NCBI GenBank assembly: GCA_037013495.1
Contig: CM072806.1
Span: forward strand, 30,754,001 to 30,818,000
DNA: 64,000 bases
Source: Hippophae tibetana
Lineage: Eukaryota; Streptophyta; Magnoliopsida; Rosales; Elaeagnaceae
Direction of reading: 5' to 3'
The notes beneath the pieces are model-generated. The model saw only the letters and a list, made by a program, of their open reading frames with translations, did not search any database and was not told the DNA's origin. Position 1 is the first letter of the stretch. Every line of letters starts with the position of its first letter. The translations under genes and the position numbers were made by a program. Shown here one piece after another: positions 58,993 through 64,000 of the stretch.

Positions 58993-59275
58993 GTTAAAAG
59001 GAGTTATTTAGTTGTGAAGTAGTTAGGCTAGTGTACTATGTAAACTTATGGAGAGTTAGTTACAAATTGTAGTATAAAATTGTAAAGTTTGTAGTAGTCA
59101 GTTTTGTATGCTATATATGCTATATATATGTATGTACTATAAACTCGGCAATTAATCAAGCCCTTTACAGAAATTATACATGGCAACTCTCTCTCTCGGT
59201 TCTTCTTTTCCATCTTGATTCTTGTTTGAAATTTCTCTACGCAAGCAAAATAATGTTGCAGTCTCACTGTTTACA
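58993..59275 (+). repeat. Probable 3' LTR of copia F
   Basis: It begins TGTTAAAAGGAGTTA, a copia-type LTR start, directly where the F polyprotein tail would meet its LTR. A TATATGCTATATATA region lies near 59110. The end is uncertain (a TGTTGCA lies at about 59260). No 5' partner is in the window. Confidence 0.5.
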
Positions 59276-61282
59276 TCTTGGACTCTGTTTACAAATTCTT
59301 CGGGTTGACATAAATTGAATTTGATTCAATAATTTAAGATTTATACATTTTACATGTTTTTGCTAGTTTCACTCCTTAAATTATGGATTAAAAAAGAAAT
59401 AATCTGACAATAAATAGTTTCTATAGAAGGGTACTAATGATATTTTCTTTTAAGGTTCTTCCAAAATATTATGTAAGAATTACATGTATACTAGCTAGTT
59501 GTTTATGTAAGGCTTACACGAGTCCTGTAATGCCTTATATGTGCTCTAGTAAGATTTTCATATTTCGGATATATATATATAATTGTTAATATTATAAAAA
59601 TTATTCAGTATTGTTAATATTATAAAGATTTTGAATTTAGTATAACTTTATTACTCTAGATTTAATTAGAGGTTTTGAGCTATAGCTCATTTAAATATTT
59701 GTCTGTTTGTTAGCCATATATTCTTTATTAACTTACAATTTTTATACGGGTTTACAGAAGATTTACAAAAACTAATTTGCATATTTGATATAAGTTCTTG
59801 AGAATATTCCAAAATATATATGTAAGCCTTACAAAGACTCCCAAAAATGTGTATGCAAGTATTATATGTTCTTCTAAAAATGTAAAGCCTCGTATCTGAT
59901 TAAGCTGTTGATTATAATAGCAACTTATTGCAACATTCTTCGTCTGGCTTGTGGTAGGATTAAAGAATCAATTTTGTAAAGTCTACATAGTCTATTACAA
60001 GGCCTTACACATTCTTTCAAAAAAAAAATGTAATGGCTTACATATTCTTTTAAATATAAATATATGGCCTTACAAATGCTCCGATGGAGGTTTTTCAAAT
60101 CTCTGACAAGGTAGCAAGCAAAAGGCATCAAAGCTCCAACAAAATCGCCAGTGAAAATTATTAGAACTCTAATGAACTTACCAATGCTAGAGTCATATTC
60201 ATACTTCAAGTTATTTAATATGTAAGTAAGATAATATAGATACTTAGATATTTTTTATATATATTATATATCAAAACTGTAACTTCTATTTGGGTAAAAT
60301 TTGCATTTTTTTTTACCAAACTCATGCTATGTAGGTTAAGAATTCGAAGGGCAATGTACATGACTCAAATTTTAATGAATAGTGAGCCAATGTTGGATCA
60401 TGATAGAAATTTCAAGATGGTTATATAAATTGATATGAACTCTCTAAGTATAATTAAATCGGTATGATTTTTTTGATCCTTTCTTATCATATCGGACAAA
60501 CTTAATAGAGTATAGATGTCCGGTTAAACAAAATACGACTAAATAACTAGTCTAGTTACCATACATCCACACACTTCTATATGTAGTAGAAGTTTCAAAC
60601 CTATTCAACAAATAGGTGTAATATATATAAGGCATGCTAAAGAGGTTGATATGTAACTAAAAAATAAATTAATTTTTTTATTAATTATCGTAGATTTCAT
60701 TTAATTTAAGTGAATTTTATTTATAATAACTAATAGAAAATATATTAATGAAAATATAATCCTATTGTATAAAATTACCCCATAATTAAAAGAGTTTGCT
60801 TTTTCTTTTTCTTTTTTAGTTTTTTTTTCTTCAGGGGAGGAGGCAGTCACTCATAAGAAATTTTCTTCTAAATATTCATTAAATGCCCGCAGCTAAATTA
60901 TGAGCAATTACATTTCAAGATCTAAGATATCCACGTAGCAATTAAGTTTAAAAAGTTATTATCTAACACTTTGATTTCTTCCGGGAACTATCTAGATTTC
61001 CAACTATTTTGACTTGGTTGATCTAAAATGTAATCAATTACAATTTTACAATCACATTTGTAAGTCCTGTTGTACTCGTGTTTGTATATTTGCTTCTCGT
61101 GTACAAAACATGGTATCTGTTTTATTATTACTTAGTATATTTTTCCTCCTTTGTGTAAAGTTGATTATTGTAGATCAATAATACATACACGCACAGAGTT
61201 AGGAACACTTTGTATGAAAACATATTTATACACACCACAGCTTGATTTTCGTAGTGTGCATGGTAACTCAAGTGTTGGTTTT
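59276..61282. other. Unassigned AT-rich DNA
   Basis: I find no gene or mobile element. Two near-identical palindromes TGTAAGGCTTACA/TGTAAGCCTTACA lie at about 59505 and 59821, and related TTACA-containing phrases cluster at 59995-60075. A 94-codon minus-strand frame at 59925-60209 has no recognisable domain. Confidence 0.4.
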
Positions 61283-62131
61283 TGATGAGCAAGCATGGAA
61301 TCAAGCTGACGTTGTCACTTGTGTTCTTGGTTTGTTTTGGGTGCAGGTACTTATGAAAAATACTCGTCAATTTTTGGAAGGAAAAATTATGACTTTTTAG
61401 CACCTTGCCACCAAGCTCACCATTACTCTTTCCTACCACCTTTGGCAGGCTAGTTGGTTAAGTGATTGGAAAGGTGGCCATACAAAGCTCTATAAATACC
61501 CCCATTTCTTCTAATTTGGTAGCCAGAAAAGAGGTGGTAAAGCTCTGTCAAATTTACATCCCATTTTTTCTATTTTTGAATCACTAATATCTTATGTATT
61601 AGTCGATATTAGTGATTCGTTACTAAGTAAGTAAAACCCTACCTATAAGTGGTAAGTACTCAATATATTGTTTATGAGTGGGTTGTATGTAAGCTATGTG
61701 TCAACTGGTAGTTTCCCTCGTAACTTTTTATTATGTGAGGAGCCTGCATAGCTATGAGCTGTATATCGGCTGGTGGTTGCATTCATGCAATGTTTTCTTA
61801 TTTACTTTACATATTATTGGTCTTTGGTTTCTAATCACACCACTTTGGGTGGTGTGGGCTTTGGATTAGAGCCAAGTTCAAGTGCCGAATTAGATTGTTG
61901 TAGATTCAACAAGTGAGAGCATCAATTGATAGTTAAGATAGGTGTCACAATTGATAGAGGTATCTAGGTTTATACTTTTCTATTGAGTTTTATCTGTTTA
62001 TTATTTTTAGTGAATTTTTTGCTACTAAGTGGTTGCCTTAAGCAATCCAAAGATGTTGTCACATAGATAGGGTTTCTATGTAGGTTTATCTTGTTATATC
62101 TAGTGCTATACATGCTTGACTATGTGGCTAG

Positions 62132-62137
<6 letters not shown>
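61283..62137 (+). promoter_or_regulatory. Promoter-like segment with TATA box and hairpin
   Basis: TATAAATA at 61491-61498 is followed by CCCCCATTTCTTC, a typical plant start region. A perfect 14-bp hairpin lies at 61578-61618. An LTR-like TGATGAGCAAGC lies upstream at 61283. No open frame follows. It could be the U3-R-U5 of an unrecognised retroelement or a noncoding transcription unit. Confidence 0.4.
61578..61618 (+). ncRNA. 14-bp perfect hairpin downstream of a TATA box
   Basis: Arms GAATCACTAATATC (61578-61591) and its exact complement (61605-61618) are separated by a 13-nt loop. Confidence 0.6.

Positions 62138-62180
<43 letters not shown>
62138..62180. repeat. (AT)n microsatellite
   Basis: About 21 AT dinucleotides are uninterrupted. 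Confidence 0.95.
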
Positions 62181-62183
<3 letters not shown>

Positions 62184-64000
62184 TTCTCTATATGCTTCTT
62201 TATTAATTTCATATTTTTTAGTATTGTGTAACTTATTTGTTGCTTGTGTCTGGTTGTCTATGATTCACGCATTAATAGCTTTATGTTAAGTAATGAGTCC
62301 TTAAGGAACCATTATCTCTTTAACCTGATTATGTATTGGTCTTGGGCTTCTTCAATGTTTCTATGCATGTTTATATTGCTTCATTAGTATAATTTGAGTT
62401 ACTATCTTGTATGTGCAATACTAGATGCAGATTCTAATTAGAAAACATATTTGTTATATGTTATTGCATGTCTTATTTCCTTTCTTTGTTGTATACATAT
62501 GACTTTCTAATCATTACTTATGCTATAGTAAATTAATATGTCTGCTCCTTAATTAATTTATATTTCTTATGTTTATTATGTACATGTGATTTTATTGTGA
62601 GTCTCTAAGGAGTTTGTATATCCTCACCCTAATTGTGGCACATTGTCATTAGTGTGTTTACTGTAGTTTCTTTTTTGTCACTGCTGGTTATTTTTATTGT
62701 GTGTTGAATTGAGAATTTATTTTGTACTTCGATTATGTTAATTGCTCAATTCACATTATGAGATCTACTTAACCCAATTAATATAGAGCTCACAAAAAGA
62801 TTCTATGTGTTGGCTATTCCACCCCTCATATAGGTCCCGATTATCTATTTTAGTTGAAAGAATACCTAACCTTTGTGTAATTTTTCCTAGGGATGTGAAT
62901 CTTCAACCTTCAATGATCATTGAATGATAATTTAATACGTTGGTCATTCCAATAGATAAAGCTACAGTTCTGCTTCCTTACTTGTAACAATTTACATCAA
63001 ATTCCAATGATATTACAAAACCAATCTTAAGAAACTATAGCAATGGTAGACTGTTCATCTTTATACTTAGCATCAAAATTAAATTTGATAGCTCTAAGAA
63101 AAGGCTTAAAACAAGCAAGAGTTTGTAGATTTTGATCAAAAAATTCATTATCCTTCATGGGACTCAATGTAAGGCAATATGTTTGAATTGACGAAAGGAA
63201 TTTTGTAAGTATCCAATGTTCCTCCTAAAATTAAGATTCTCATCTTTGAAATCTTTTTCATTTAAGATTTTCTATAAGGTAACCATTGTCAATGTCATTT
63301 CCAAGCTAAATTCCTTTTTCTCATCCAAACCAGGTGTTAAAGCATTAGGTGGTTTTAAGCAAAGCTAAATGAAAGATAAAATGTCTAATCTCTTGTAAAG
63401 AAAATTTTCAATTAATAACTCTCTTCCTCAATCAACTTTCCTTATTTATATAACTTTAATTAATGCTCATTAACTCTTTTCTTATTTTTGACACATGAAT
63501 AAGTAATATAATCATGAAGTAGTGACAAACATAATATAAAATAAAAAAACAAAGAGCTAAAAGTAATATGTTATCCAAAAAAAAAATGAACTCCCCTAAA
63601 TAAACTAGAATAAGACAAAAATTTATAAAAATTGATATATGTAAATATTTTTTAAATTGAAATTTTTTAAATTAAGGGTAGTATACTTATTTAAACATGA
63701 TTAGAATAGAACACTCGATTGAGAAATTAATCTTGTTCAAATTTTGATTATATATTGAGAGCATAAGTATATGGATAAGACATAGATATACAAAAACATA
63801 CGATGATATATCTTCAATCAATCAAAATAAAATACATGTTGGAACTGTAATAACATGTCAATTTATTCATTTGTGATCAGTTAAGGAAGGTTTAAAGGAA
63901 ATAGTATCACCTATCATGATAAAATGCAATGAGCCCTTACTGTTACAATATAAAATTTTCTATCAGAAGAGAATTTAATTTATTTTTTTGTTTTTATTCT
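62181..64000. other. Unassigned AT-rich DNA
   Basis: No gene was found. On the minus strand 63000-63170 has a short protein-like stretch (SPMKDNEFFDQNLQTLACFKPFL) that I cannot assign, possibly part of a dead exon. The rest shows no structure I can name. Confidence 0.35.

Overview
This is a stretch of AT-rich plant nuclear DNA, probably from heterochromatin of a dicot (the species cannot be told from the sequence). I see no intact host gene. Almost everything is LTR retrotransposon: Ty3/gypsy of the Athila-like, chromodomain-less kind with primer sites of tRNA-Asp type, and Ty1/copia. Two pieces of CACTA (En/Spm) DNA transposon are also present. Most copies are broken, and several are nested with the target duplications still readable.

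Layout. 1-18222: a minus-strand gypsy relic (element A: 5' LTR 16896-18222, gag 15933-16740 continuing at 1-720) is split by a minus-strand solo LTR (S1, TSD ACTGC). S1 is itself split 64 bp from its end by a nearly intact plus-strand gypsy element at 785-14308 (LTRs 785-2738 and 12327-14308, TSD CTAAT). 16896-24377: a second minus-strand relic (element B), which uses the 5' LTR of A as its own 3' LTR, so A and B form a tandem sharing one LTR. 24383-27708: minus-strand gypsy C (3' LTR, 3' region, integrase). 27709-29460: a truncated plus-strand copia (J). 29460-32017: minus-strand gypsy D (gag, primer site, 5' LTR). 32018-38560: plus-strand gypsy E, cut by a CACTA end, followed by LTR-like sequence. 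38560-59270: plus-strand copia F, interrupted by solo LTR S2 (TSD TTGGC), LTR S3, the short gypsy derivative G (45466-50667) and copia H (51089-58992, candidate TSD TGTTA). H itself contains a decayed CACTA element (I) with a perfect 273-bp tetranucleotide array. 59270-64000: mostly unassigned AT-rich DNA with one promoter-like segment and a 14-bp hairpin.

The most notable object is the nearly intact gypsy element. It carries two complete, diverged gag genes in tandem: a stand-alone gag (445 aa), then a gag-protease-RT-RNase H polyprotein (1366 aa), with the integrase shifted into the third frame. Its leader has two successive hairpins of the same design but different stem sequence. A two-hairpin module occurs after the first gag and again after integrase, and versions of it recur downstream of pol in elements B and E, with a one-hairpin match in C. 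These look like conserved RNA structures that a protein-only annotation would miss.

How the parts work together: the LTRs supply promoter (TATA, TGACGTCA pair, repeat arrays) and 3' end; the tRNA site and polypurine tract prime the two cDNA strands; gag forms the particle; protease, RT/RNase H and integrase process, copy and insert. Only the 785-14308 element still has nearly all of these, and its integrase zinc-finger region is damaged.
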